From Aquanectria penicillioides (lineage: Eukaryota; Ascomycota; Sordariomycetes; Hypocreales; Nectriaceae), in the NCBI GenBank assembly GCA_003415625.1, contig PYIU01000004.1:2294001-2358000 (forward strand): 64,000 bases of DNA, given 5' to 3'. Positions 43,774-55,770 of the stretch are shown one piece after another (positions within the stretch are counted from its first letter, which is position 1; each line of letters starts with the position of its first letter). The position numbers and the translations under genes were made by a program. The notes beneath the pieces were generated by a model. That model was not told the origin of the DNA. It did not search any database and worked only from the letters and a program-made list of their open reading frames with translations.

Positions 43774-46700
43774 TCAAGCAGCCGAAGAGAGGCTGTGGTT
43801 CCGAATTAGACGTGCGCCACTGCTGTCGTTGGTTATTGTATCTGTGCCTATCATGAAGGGGAACGTCAGGCGGCCCAAGTGGGAATGTTTCGCAATGATC
43901 TCCTGGGGAGAGAGAGAGGTGTCATGGAGCTCGACTGGAGGGGACGTGTCTATTTTCGTTAGTGCCAAGAAAGTGATTGATCTTTTTGGGATGTTAACTT
44001 ACCAGCCAACTCGGAAATTTGAGTGTCCGCAAGTTCTGGTCGTGGACGAGAAGCCAGAGTGGACTGAGAAAGTAGCCAGTTGGCTCTTGTTTCTCTCACC
44101 GCCGGCTCCATCGGAAGGCGTTTCCAGGGCATTTGAGTTCCTCCAGTCTGGACCGTGTGTGGTTTTTCTGTGCAACCGTTTAGTGTCTCATGTGGATGCC
44201 CAAAAATGGCACCGGAGAAGATGGTGTTTGATGGTTTGACAGTTTGAGGCCCATTTCCAGGCTGATGATCGTCAGTAGCAGGCAGAGCCCGAACATTGCT
44301 GGTAGTGAATGCAGTCTCAGAGCTTCCAATCCAAGAGAATTCCCGTCTCAACACCGGGTTTTCTACATGGGAATTCATGGGCTTCGGCAATGTGGTACCT
44401 GATGCTTCTTCCTGGTTCCCTATTGAGTAACTAACATCATTGCCACGTTGACTCCACAGTGTTGCCTTGTTCTCCAAGTCCCTAATCATATCCTGTAAAG
44501 TCCGGATAAAAAATCGGTTGTTTGGTGGTGAGCTGGCATGGTGTATAGGGACAATGTTATCATCATCAGCAGGGTGTCCGCTTGTGTCGTCTGAAGTCTG
44601 CACCGAGGCCAGTGCGGCGGAGAATTCCATCAAAGCTTTATCAATAGCTCTTGATACTGCTTGAGGAAGTGATAGGGTGGATGTCGTAGCAAAAGCCTTA
44701 GCATGGGTTGGAAGATCCAGATCAATTGGCCCGTGGCCCAGCAATCCCATCTTCGTTGAATCCGATATAGCCACCCCAGCTCGATGTCTCGTGTCACTGG
44801 GGGTTGTTACAGCGGATGGGTTATTGAAAGCACCTTTTGTAGAACCTTGAGGCCGTGTACCGATATTGGGGTCTTTTTCATCCATGCAAGGAAGGGGATT
44901 GTTCATGTGATGCGCCGGAATGTTTAATCGATGGGACAGATTTGGATCATCACTGAAGGCACATTTACCCCATAGGGCATGTATGGGTGCTAGACGGTTG
45001 GTGCGAGCCCCCATGTCATCATTCTGAATCCTTCTGTGGCTTGCCTTTTTGATCACGGGAGTGGCTGTTCTCTGCATCCGAAGCAGCGTGAATGAAGGAG
45101 ACGACATTCGACCTGCTTGAAGCAGCTTAAAAGAGCCCGCAGTTTCACCATCATTTCTCGATTCAAAAGGAGCAAATTGTGATCGTTTTTTCAAGAGCGT
45201 TTTGGACTTTGTCTTGAACCATGGGGTAGATTTGCGCTGTGTTGATGGACGTTGCATTTTGACGACCACCTCTGTTATTGACGGCTCAGCTGCATCCTCC
45301 TTTGGAGCCCGTGCGGATACAAAGAGAGTGGTGAGATACCGTCGGAGGCTCGACCTTTTAGAGGATATGATGGAATGTCTTTGTTCATCCGCGCCATCTG
45401 TAGAAAGGGCCTTGCCGAGGTTGAGTGACCCAGTTCTCTCATTACTGTCGGGTTCGGTGTTTTGATCATCTGAATCAGAGTCCGTGGTGCTACTTTTCCT
45501 GTCTTCTAAGAGACACTGCCCAGCAAGCTCGGCGCTAAGCTCTACTGCCCCATTTGTGTACCCATCTCCGTCGACAAAAACGTGCTGAAGAATACTCCAC
45601 TTGCTTTGGAGGTACTGCACTTCATCGTTGGGATGTAAATAGGTAAAATTAGCGGGAACCAGTCTCTCCAAGACATCTGCTCGAAGCTCATCGCCTTCAA
45701 TTTTGAAGATCGCAACCAGGAGCGCCAATGATTCTCTGTATTCATCCCAATTCGCCCCGTTCACTTTGCACAGTCTCCGTTTTCCTTGGAGTGCCTTCTT
45801 ACAGGCGGTCCTAGCTTCGTCGAAGCGATATTCGCAAAGGCAGGCCAAAGACAGGGCATGGAGAAGAGTGTACACGGCTAAGGTCTGGTGTGATTTCGAT
45901 GTGCATAACTCGGTGATTATGGGTTCCGCAAGGCGCCATTGCCTTTGAAGCAGCTGGCAACACGCTAGTTGGATTTGAAGCTGGCCAATGTCCAGATCGC
46001 CCGATTCTAGGTTGTTCTCCTGCCCAAGTATCTCTTGGAGGTTCTCGATGGCGGTGGCGTAGTCCTGGTTCATCATGCTAGCTACTGCACGCTCCCGTCT
46101 GGCATTGACAACCAAATATTCGATTTCTGCGTCGACGTCATCCTCATCTGCAGAGTAACCTGGGGATGACCCTTGCCCTGGACCTTCGAGTGTCGAGCTG
46201 GATAAATCTAGTGCACTTGTCGAGGTTGACAGATTGTTCCACGGTGTCGATCGCAGATTCGACGAGGCCAGGTTCTGTGTCCGACGAAATAATCGACTGC
46301 GACTGTCATGAATGAACCGTTCGACCCGCTCGCATCGTGATGGTGGCAAGTCTCCCATTAGACTCATCGTGGGGGTTTGGTTCAATGCCATCGGGCTGAT
46401 ACTGCTATGGTCCGGAATGCTGCTGGCTGTGGAACTGGCAGACGAGTAGAAATGCTTTGCTGCTTGTGCCAACTGTCGCACATTGCGTGCCACGCTTGAA
46501 TCATAATGGTTGGGGAACAGGCCTCTTGACGACTGGGAGGAGGCATGTAGAGTTTCCTCGATGGTTTCCCTGAGCCGATTTAATTCTGAAATGATGGAAC
46601 TTTGAGACGCGCTGCTTCTGAATTGAAGGGAGCTTTTTGTCTGTTAGCTATGGCCAAATGCCCGTCGGGGTCGCACGCCACACTGACATTGACATGGTGA

Positions 46701-47180
46701 TCAGAATTGTTTGCAACGCCCAATTGGATTGATGAATCTTGTCGCGGGACGCTGAAACCTCGGCTTCATGCATGTTCAATTCAATCACTGCACGGGTTTT
46801 CCAGCCAAAGCCCTTTGCTTGAGCATTTTTCTTGATCTTATTTACCAAAGTGGTCAGCTCGTCGAGCGTGGTGTTGCAGTCACCCAACACCAACTCGCTC
46901 TGATGCCATAAGTCCTCTTCCATGAGGCAGAAATCGAACCGCTTGTATCGTTTCAGTGTGTCGTGGATCGATTGAAGAAAAGTGGTAAGACGGGTCAGTT
47001 CATCATGGAGACTAGCCATGCGTGAATTGACGGTTTTATGGGCTCGAACGAAGCGGGTGAGCGAGACAGTAACCTGGAGGGAGGGTTAGATACGAGAGCA
47101 TATCCATTGTTCCCGCGACGTACAGCCCTTGCCGCTTCGGCCAGGGTTAGTGTCGATGCTATGATCGACAGAGGGTCCAT
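43774..47180 (-). CDS. PigL_N (STAND-type) N-terminal domain with TPR-like region
   Basis: The model is complement(join(43774..43949, 44003..46640, 46684..47073, 47124..47180)), 1086 aa. Exon 1 gives MDPLSIIASTLTLAEAARA. Exon 2 continues VTVSLTRFVRAHKTVNSRM and LHDELTRLTTFLQSIHDTLK, the typical start of the fungal 'N-terminal domain of STAND proteins' (PigL_N) found on fungal NLR-like proteins. No P-loop or NB-ARC/NACHT motif follows. Instead, a helical TPR-like region lies at about residues 300-450 (YATAIENLQEILGQEN, LQIQLACCQLLQRQWRLAE, CLCEYRFDEARTACKKALQG). The rest is Ser/Thr/Pro-rich and probably disordered. The donor of intron 2 is GTGTGG, weaker than the others, but phase and protein continuity support it. 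Function is unknown; links to heterokaryon incompatibility or innate-type sensing are inference. Confidence 0.8.
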
Positions 47181-48303
47181 TGTGGCATTTCTCCCCGTTG
47201 GCTTTGATAAAGCGATAGGGTAGGCTTTTGCAAGTTCGTTGGCGCTTGATGAATAAGATGCCTTCTGGATATACTATAAGGCTTGTGTGCCATGTCTGGG
47301 AAGGAGGTTCACGGGGGTCTGGGGAACGGGAAGATCAGAACCAAAGGCTGCACATAGCCATGGACTTGCACAAGCTGCCTGCATACAATACAATGAACAT
47401 GATGGGTTGGAATGGTTTGTATCTAGTTCGCCTTGTGGGAGAGATGACGACGTTTCACTGGTGTGTATGACCAAGAGGCAGCCATGGCGTATCTGTCGTG
47501 CCACTTAGAGACAGCAGTGACACCCCAAAAAGTGCATTCGGATTCGAATTGGTGGCTCTTTGGAGTCGAGGCGACCAGCACACTGCCTGACTTGCAGGTT
47601 TCTGGATGGGGAAATTCCCCGTGGCCAATGGCCTAGAGGAATCGAAACATGAGATTGCCCGGATGGCAAAATAGGCGTCAAGGCAGACTGGTATTTCTCG
47701 AACAGTGACCAATGATCCTAATAACCAATGCGAGGAATTTGACACTATGGGCGACATGGTAGGTTTTTTTTTTTTAGGCAACTGAAGAAATAGACACATT
47801 TCATGTGGGCCATGTATATTGATTGTATGTGGCGATGGCTCAAAGTGAAGCTATTCAGGCCTAAATATTGTTGAAAGTTATGGACGCAGGCAGCACGCTT
47901 GCCCTGGTGTAGAAACCACTAAAAAAACATGGCATGAAGAATAAACTCTAAGCTTCTACCGACACGCAAATAGGAATCAAGAGCAGCTCGGCACCCCCCG
48001 CTGTCTAGGCTCCAGGGGCACCTTTGGCGAGCTCGGATCCACAGATGGGTCCCAATGGACCCGCGATGAAGCCTCTAATACGAAGCAGATCTGTGTCCAA
48101 GTCGGCCCTGTGCTGTCGCGTGGCGCAAATTTTCTCTAGCGCAAAGTCGCTGCGACGTCATGGCGCCTTTTAGGGGTTTGGCCGTTGAAATTTTGATCCA
48201 GTTCCCCGGAATCCGATCATTCGATTTGTCTCAAACTTGCTTCTCCAGATCTCGTCTTCGTTCGTAACGATCGTTGTTGGCGACATGCCAGGCGCAGCCA
48301 ACC
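47181..48303. other. 1.1 kb divergent intergenic region
   Basis: Between the PigL_N-TPR start (minus) and the second TRP-like gene (plus). Short frames only, for example 47455-47799, with no domain. No gene seen. Confidence 0.6.
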
Positions 48304-50674
48304 ATGGCGTTCTCCAGTCCTTCCTCAAAGTTTAATTCTTATTCTTATTGCTCGTTTTGTTCGGCCTCATTTCTTCTGCTCATCTCTCTGCTCGTCTCCC
48401 TGGTGCATCCTACATCTGCCGCGTACGTGCAGTTCAAGGACTGTTTCCCCTATTAACCGCTTCTGGCCACCATGTCTCGCCGCAGCCCCCACTGACCCCG
48501 GAAGGATTGGGGGCAAACCTCGATGTATTCAATGGCGAAACCCAGCTGACGCTCGATATTCAAGCTTCTTACTACGATGCTGCGTTATGTGAGCGTATGC
48601 GTCGGAATGTCACGGTTGGCGCGACCTTGAACGCACTGGGTGACTCTGACACCTATCTTGGAGAAGTTGTCAACGCGTCTTGCCGACGTTCGCCTTGGGC
48701 TAGAAAACCTTCAAACGAGCTTAGTCTCTATCTGGAGGTTCTTTTCACCATTGACAGACCCTATCCGCTAGCCGCCTTCCAACTTGATATTGACGTGCGT
48801 GGTGCCGATAACCTCACCACGGGCTGTCTCACAAGCTACGTGACACCCAGCCTTGGCTCAGCCATTTATGAGATCAGTCTCTGGGGGCCACTGGCAACTC
48901 TCTTCATGGTAATTCTTGCTGCAGGTTGGCGAGAAGCGGTGAACCTGGGCCGTTTTGAAGACGAGGAAGACGATCAGGCGAACCGTGGAGGACTGGGCCG
49001 AAATCATCTCACCAGAATCGCAGACTGTCTTTCATACATCCAGTTCATATTCTTTGCGGGCGCACTTAGCCTGATGCACCCGGGCTTCCTTCAACCCGTT
49101 GTTAGTCGGAGTAGCTGGGCCACGTTGATGCTGCCCCAGGGCCTGGTTTTCCAGGAATCGCTGTACTCTGGGGTTCGGCATGGAATCTACGAAATCAATG
49201 GAACTTTTGGCGGCACCCCCGGGCTCGAACTAATGACCCAGGTTATCGGGGCTCCAGTAAACGCAAGCACCTGGATCAACACCATGACCCTAGCTGTTGC
49301 CATTCTATTTCTTCTTTTCTGCGTTATACAGCTTGGGGTCAACCTGAGATGGACTCGCGACTGGTTCGGGAAGAAAACTTTTGGACTATTCAAGGTTCTA
49401 CAATGGAGCGACAAAAGGCGACCATCTGGATTGTACTGCGCGTGTTCCTCAGCTATCTCCTGCTACCAATCGTGGCTTGGACAACATATGAGCTGAATTG
49501 GGCGGTGTTGCTTCCAAAATACTACGCCATCGTCTCCGGGCTTATCATTGGCCTGGTGCTCGTTGCTTGCTGGTGGGGCATGTCGACGAGAAGCCCCCAA
49601 ACCATGGGATATCTCCTCATCGATGACGTCCTGATGCAGGAGTCAGATACCAGCTCTGCATCCACTCAAGATATATTTACGCTGGCTACTTTTGCGCTTC
49701 TGGTCGTGCGCGGGGCTGTCATAGGCGGCTTCCAGGCGGTTGGGACTGCCCAGCTGCTGGTCCTTCTTGGGTGTGAAGTTATCCAACTTGGACTTACAAC
49801 CTGGGCGTGGCCAGTCCAAGCCATATTGACGAGGCCGTCCATGGTTAGTGCCGGACGGCTTTGTGTTTTGCTTCTTAACATAGCCATGATACCGGGTGTT
49901 GCCTCTCATGAGGCTCGAAGTGGAGTTGGATACGGCGTCTTGGTCCTTCATCTTGTCGTTCTCCTGGGCCTGTTCCTCGTGCCGTCCTTGTACGAGATGA
50001 TGGAGCTTGCCGCCGCAGCGGTCCGGGATATGCGTGCACGTACAAGAACACGGGATCAATCTCAAACGGAGCCGCGCGAAGCTGGAAGACCGCAGGTATT
50101 GTCATGGGTTGGAGTACCAGCAGCTATCAGCTCGTCACTAACTTAAGTCTAGATCTACGGGCTCCGGCAGCTCCACAGACGCCCGACAACGAGAACCGAT
50201 CTCTCCATCCGCGGAGCGCACAACTTTGAGAGAATCAGCTTGTCCAGCTCAAATTCCAGCTCCTCGTGGCCATCTCCTCGCCAGCAATCGTCGGAATTCG
50301 CCCTTGCGTCGCCAGAAGAACTGAGGACGTACTTTCGTTCGCCCAGGTGTGAGTCGCCGTCGAAGAACCCATCCAATGCCAGCCAGCAATGCAAGCCCCT
50401 TGAGGCATCGGTTGTTTGCGAGGGGGCATCCAAGGGCTCGAGCGAAGACGAGGCGGAGCTGCTGGCATCTCGGTTGCCGATCCCGTCCCCTCTAAACCCA
50501 AACGTCGACTACTCATTTCGGGAAGCGGACTTGTATTACGTGCGGCCTCGACGAGTGTCGTTTCGTCGAACGGGAACGGGGACGGGCCACTCCAGTCTGC
50601 CTGGCTTGCCTGGCCTCCCCAACCTGTCGGCTGGCTTCGCTGCCAAATTCAAGTCCTGGGCGCGATGGGCCTGA
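48304..50674 (+). CDS. second TRP-like membrane protein (two apparent 1-nt frameshifts)
   Basis: The parts are 48304..50095 and 50153..50674, about 771 aa if two missing bases are allowed for. Residues 1-47 are a signal peptide ending PTSAA, then YVQFKDC, a conserved start of this family's ML-like luminal domain. The frame stops at 48454-48456, but coding continues in the next frame (LTPEGLGANLDVF onward), implying one base lost near the T3C4 string at 48444-48450. About nine membrane segments follow (ISLWGPLATLFMVILAAGW, FFAGALSLMHPGF, and others). A second switch, again one base short, falls at 49374-49394, before IWIVLRVFLSYLLLPIVAW. The last exon is a Ser/Arg-rich cytosolic tail. It resembles fungal TRP-like proteins but is a different subfamily from the gene at 3.6-6.6 kb. 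Either a pseudogene or sequence error; the pattern favours error. Confidence 0.75.
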
Positions 50675-51255
50675 GCGTGCATGCGTGCAGGTCTGCGTGT
50701 GTCATGGGCTCGATCGTCACTCTGTGGCTAATTTGTTTGCTGCCGGCTGCATTGCATATCAGGCCTGGATTTGCAATGGACTGGGCGACTCCTATAAGGG
50801 TTTCCCCTTATTTCTTTTTTGGCCGTCTTTTTCGTTTGGATGAGGTGAGATTGCAGCGGCTTGCCGCATGCCGGGGGGTGTGTGCATTGGTTGGAACCAA
50901 TTGAGCACGCCGCCTCAAACCTGGTATCGTCGGATGTGCAAACGCTCAACGCACACTATCATCGGAATCATGCAGCACCATGTGAGCAATCAGCATCAAA
51001 CGACGTGAGCGGCGCAAAGAAGGATGAAGAGTCCCTCAAGTCCTGTTCTGATCCCTCTTCGTTCTGGGTTTCCAGTGTTTCTGCCCTCTGCCCTCTGCCC
51101 TCTCTGGTTTTCTGTCAATCTCTCCCTTTCTCTCCATGTCCTGTTCTTCATACCCGCTGGTATTCTTCTCTACCCCATCGTTTCCCCATAGGCCGGTTTC
51201 AGGGTACCTGCCTTTGGCGTGAATAAGGCCAACGACAACGAACTAGAGCGACAAC
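50675..51255. other. intergenic
   Basis: Between the TRP-like gene and the first SET-MYND gene. Pyrimidine-rich at 51040-51190. Frames here have no domain. No gene seen. Confidence 0.6.
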
Positions 51256-53125
51256 ATGAGTCCCCAAACCAACACATCGCTTTACGCGATTCGAGATTTC
51301 CCTGGCATGGGCAAGGGATTTGCTGCCACAACGGATATTGCCAAGGGAACGCAAATCCTTGCCGAGGAGGCAACCCTCCGCCTGTCTTCCCGCGATCTCA
51401 ATGAGGGATCGCCCAGCCAGGTCCTCAACGTCTTGGCCAAGTACAACCAGTTATCTGATGAAGATAGATTTGCAGTGGCTGGTCTCCACAACGCGTACCC
51501 ATACGACAACAAAGAGTACATCTTCAACGTCTGCAGGTCCAATGCCCTTAGCTTCGGCCATGCCAACCGGTCCTCGGAGTATGATGTTGGCATCTTCAAC
51601 AGCGCCGCCCGTCTCAACCATTCTTGCTCAAACAACGCACACTATCACTGGGACGTCGAAGAAGAAACGCTTTTCGTTTACGCCATTCGAGGCATTGCCA
51701 AAGACGAGCAGATCACGATTTCGTACCGGCGACATCATGATGGCCTCAGCCATCTACACGTTCGACACATGCTCAGCTTCACCTTGATGACCGACAAATA
51801 CGAGAGTATACATGGGAGTCAACACAGCCGCATGACCTCCTTGTTGGCCGAACACAACTTTTTGTGTGGCTGTCCTCTCTGCTCATCCACTAACATCCAA
51901 CTCCAACTAAGCGACGAGAGACAAGAACTCGCGGCTAAGCTGGAGCAGCGCATCGCTCACCAGATTACCAACCAGGCGACAATTGTCAGAGGCATCCATG
52001 CTGCATTCGAGCTTAAAAGAGTCCTTAGCGATGAAGGCATCTTTGAAGCCTATGCCTTCACCTTCTACGAAGCACTTTGCATCACCACAATGAACTCTGG
52101 AGATGTTGCCAGAGCACGCGTGTTTGGGGAGCGTGCGCTAGCATATGGCAGGGATGCGGTTGGGAGGAATAGCCCTCTGCTTCAACGACTCACCTCGTGC
52201 GTCCGAGACCCCTCCAGGAAGTCCCCCTACGTTATAAACAGGTTTGATCGGGTGTACCAGAACACTTGCCCTCGCCTGATTACACCTCGGAGATGTTGGA
52301 GTACTGGCTGTGGTACCAACCCAGCTTGACATGCGTCACGGGATGCGCAGACTTCTCCAACCACGCGACATTTCCCTCTTGCGAGGACTTGCCGATTGTC
52401 AACGAGCAAGATTGGAGCAGCTTTACTATTCAGGGTAGCATCAGGGCCTCGAGGTCTTGGTGCCTCCTCACGGAGCGAGTTGGTAAGCCGACCACAGAAG
52501 AGGACCTCGTCATTGTCAACGATAGGGTGGGGCAAGACGTCTTTCTACAATTCCAGGGCGTCCCAATCCCCGAGTATATAAGATGCGGGCTCAGGCGCGG
52601 TCAAACTCTGGTGATCTTGGGGGCCACGCGAGATGCTCACTTTAGCACTCTTGTGCGTGTGAATGATCTGTCAAAGGTGAAGGTGGGGAGCCTCGTTGAC
52701 ACATCCATGTGCCAGCCCCGCAACAAATCTCAAGGTTGCTAACAGAGAAGACAGGCGTTCCCGATTTCTCTGGCAAGGCTTGTGGATTTGTCGGACCGTA
52801 TCCAGAAGTTCACCACGTGTGTACAAGGGTGGCCAGCATGTGCTGGATGCCAACGCAAGCGCGTCCGGCTTCAAAGGTGCAGAGTATGCCGCCTTTTCTA
52901 CTTTTGCGACGAGGTAAGAAGTCTTGTGCGAGACTTTTGCACCGCCGGAAATATTCGCTAACTATGTAATCTTCGTAGGAGTGCCAAACTTGGGCCTGGG
53001 ACAACGGCCACCGATGGGAGTGCCTGGCTCTGATGAACGACGACTTGAGGGCCTTGTTTTTGCATAATTGGAGCCTCCCCGGAGACGACCTCCACTTCCC
53101 CCTTCAAGGCGTTGAACTCTCCTAG
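51256..53125 (+). CDS. SET protein with C-terminal MYND finger, copy 1 (apparent 1-nt frameshift)
   Basis: The exons are 51256..52676, 52755..52913 and 52979..53125, about 575 aa. SET motifs are GMGKGFAATTDIAKG, RLNHSCSNNAHYHW, DEQITISY and post-SET Cys (FLCGCPLCSS). A helical region follows (ARARVFGERALAYGRD). At 52262-52268 the coding frame moves by one missing base, into LPSPDYTSEMLEYWLWYQPS, which aligns with EDFEIWLWRLTPQW of copy 2. The last two exons encode a MYND finger: CAGC, RCRVCRLFYFC, then, across the junction, DEECQTWAWDNGHRWEC. In SMYD proteins the MYND lies inside SET; here it is at the end. Function is unknown; protein-lysine methylation with a protein-binding finger is inferred. 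An upstream intron (GTGCGT donor near 52198) was considered but does not restore the frame. Confidence 0.82.
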
Positions 53126-53793
53126 GATAGCTTCAAACAGGAGAGGGAGGGAAGGGAGAAATGGTTGTCATGGGGCGCGCGCGTGTGTGTGGATCAAATT
53201 GAGCATAATTGCTTGGTTTGTGAATGATCTAGTTTGAATGGGCTTGAAGCTAGATAGATTGAACACGTAGCTAGCGAGAATTTGACAGAAAATCTACACC
53301 ATCATTTTTTTTTCTTGGCTTAATTGAGATTTGACAGAAATTCCTTTGACAGACTCTCGCTGGTGACTAGTACTAACTCAGTCCTATTCCACGACTCACA
53401 CGGGGTGTGTCGAAGAAGTGACCGACGGGAAGCCCACAGGTGGCTTGTATCAGAAATGATTTTGGGAAACGGGTTTGCGCAGACGGACGCTCACATAAAT
53501 ACGAGCTGGCTGACCATTGGCAGCCGGCGGCTACCAGAAGACGGCAGCTTGCAAGCAAACAAATGCGTCGCTACGCAAGGGGAAATATCACTAACCAACT
53601 GGCCCGAGAATCGTCGGCGTCCCAGCCTTCCCCTCTCCGTTTCCTCTGCCCCCCTCCATTTTGTTCTGGTTTATTCTGTTCTCTTCCCCTCTCTCTTCAT
53701 CTCTTCATCTTTCTCATATTTGAGAACTTCTCCCATCCTCTGTGACCCAATCTTGTCCCAATTCTTTCCTCATCTCCTTCTCCTTCTCCTTCT

Positions 53794-53865
<72 letters not shown>

Positions 53866-53982
53866 CACTTCACCCAAAGTCATAAGTACAACCATTCTCT
53901 ACCCCCTATCTTTCACTTCCAACCCACCCAGCTAATCAACAGGTCGAGATCGAAAAACCTACCTTGCGAGACCACCATCATC
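53126..53982. other. intergenic, with (TC)n leader of copy 2
   Basis: Between the tandem SET-MYND genes. The 203-codon frame at 53324-53935 consists largely of the TC repeat and is not called. The long pyrimidine tract directly precedes the start of copy 2. Confidence 0.65.
53774..53863. repeat. (CTCCTT)n followed by (TC)n microsatellite
   Basis: CTCCTT units at 53774-53796, then uninterrupted TC to 53863 (about 67 nt). It ends 120 nt before the start of the second SET-MYND gene, so it probably lies in its promoter or leader. Confidence 0.95.
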
Positions 53983-55770
53983 ATGACGACTCCTGTCGAA
54001 GGACCGACTTACACCATCCAGGATATCCCTGGAAAGGGGAAAGGGTTCATTGCCGCTCGAGATATCGAAAAGGGGTCTCTCATCATAACCGAAGACCCCC
54101 TCTTCTCTTTTACCACCAGGGACTTCACGCCTGAGAAGATGACCCCAGACGAACTTGCCGAGAAGCTCAACAAAGTCGGCCCTCTCAGGCTCAGGAACTT
54201 CTTGAGTTTGCACAACTGCAGAGGCCCAATGACCACTGACCAAATGAGCGGGATCCTTTGGACCAATGCCCTCTCTCTCGATATCAACTCGTCCGCCGTC
54301 TTCGAGACCGTCTCCCGCATCAACCACGCCTGCATCAGCAATGCCCACCACGAGTGGAACATGGAGCGCGGAGTGCTCACCGTCTATGCCGTTGAAGACA
54401 TCCCCATGGGTGATGAAATTACAATCTGCTACCTCCACCCTCAAATCCTCAACTACCATACTCGACAAGCTCGGTTTCGCAACCAGTTCAACTTCGTATG
54501 CGTCTGCAAAGCCTGCTCCCTGCAGGGAGAAGCTCGACGGGAGAGTGACAGGAGGATGGATGAGCTGATGACCTTCGCCTTGGAAGAGTCTCCCCATCTC
54601 GCCGCCCCCCGTACCCGCCTGCGCAAACTCTTTCGGATGAGAGACATCTTTAACCAGGAGGGCACCCTCACTGTCAACATTCACCACATCTACCGAGATG
54701 CCTACAAGGTCGCCATTACCTGCAACGACCTTGCTCGGGCTTCCGTCTTCGCCGAGAGAGCCGCGTTTCACGGCACGGTCATCGCGGGACGCGGCAACAT
54801 GAACGTCTTGCGGGACCGGCTGTATTCCAGGTACCCTGCAATGCACCACCTCAGTGGCGTTTGGGACTGCTGGACCACGGCGATTGACGAGGTGCCCGAG
54901 GGTCTCTCTGGAGAGGACTTTGAAATCTGGCTATGGAGACTGACGCCCCAATGGCAACCTGTCCCTCGGCGCCAGATCGCCAACCTTTCCGACATCGCAA
55001 CATTCCCTGAGTACTCCAGGTTGCCGGTCACCGAGATCACCAATCCAAACTACTTTTACTCGTTCGACGTCCGGGCGAGCTCCCACTGTACCGGCGATCT
55101 TGGTGCTTCCTCGGCGAGATCTCCAGCGTCCAACATACCGAGCCCCTTAGCGTCCTGGTCCGAGACAGAGCTGGTGTTGAGGTCACCGTGGCTTTCCGGG
55201 AGATGGTTGACATCGAGTTCCTCATGGAGGGGCCTGTATGCGGCGACACGCTTGCAGTCCTGTACGCGCAGGTAGAGAAGATTGACGACGAGACTCGAGG
55301 GGTCTGGGTCAACCGAGCCCACCAATTCCATGTAAGCTTTTCTTACTTACCACGCCTTGGCCTAAGCAGCCATGACTGACTGACCCGTGTCCGATGCCAG
55401 GTCTTCCGATGTGACATGGCTACCTTAATGGCGCTGTCAGAGAAGCTCCAGCAATACCTTACTGCCCGCGACGGGTCCCATATATGCCACGGCTGCGGCC
55501 GGACAGGCGCCAGGTTCAGGTGCCAGCGATGCATGATGTTCTGGTACTGCGACGTGGTAAGAACGCACCAAAGAGCAAAGCTATCCCACCCCGCTCGCAC
55601 ACGATTTGCTAACGGTGGCCGCGTCCTAGGATTGCCAGAGGGTCGGGTGGGATGAAAACGGCCACAGGCTCGACTGCAAGCACCTTCGTGACAACAATCT
55701 CAGGGCCCTGTTCCGCGCCACCTGGCGTGGATACGACGGCGAGTTGAAGTTTCCCATGGCTCCCGAGTGA
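53983..55770 (+). CDS. SET protein with C-terminal MYND finger, copy 2 (apparent 1-nt frameshift)
   Basis: The exons are 53983..55331, 55401..55556 and 55630..55770, about 548 aa. It is a tandem paralogue of the upstream gene with the same order: GKGKGFIAARDIEKGSLI, RINHACISNAHHEW, DEITICYL and post-SET FVCVCKACS, then helical repeats, then MYND (CHGC, RCQRCMMFWYC, and across the junction DCQRVGWDENGHRLDC). Both introns before and inside the MYND module are at the same positions as in copy 1. The frame breaks at the C3 run 55082-55084; one extra base gives SSPLYRRSWCFLGEI and a continuous VEVTVAFREMVDIEF. No intron with proper sites restores this. The copies are clearly diverged, so the duplication is old. 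Function is unknown. Confidence 0.83.

Noticed and set aside
52198..52242. 45-nt intron in SET-MYND copy 1
   Set aside because: It has GT-AG ends, but its length is a multiple of three so it does not resolve the frame change, and the sequence is open without it.
53324..53935. 203-codon plus-strand frame before copy 2
   Set aside because: Mostly a Leu/Ser translation of the TC repeat.
53959..54849. 296-codon minus-strand frame
   Set aside because: Antisense to the SET domain of copy 2, where motifs on the plus strand are unambiguous.
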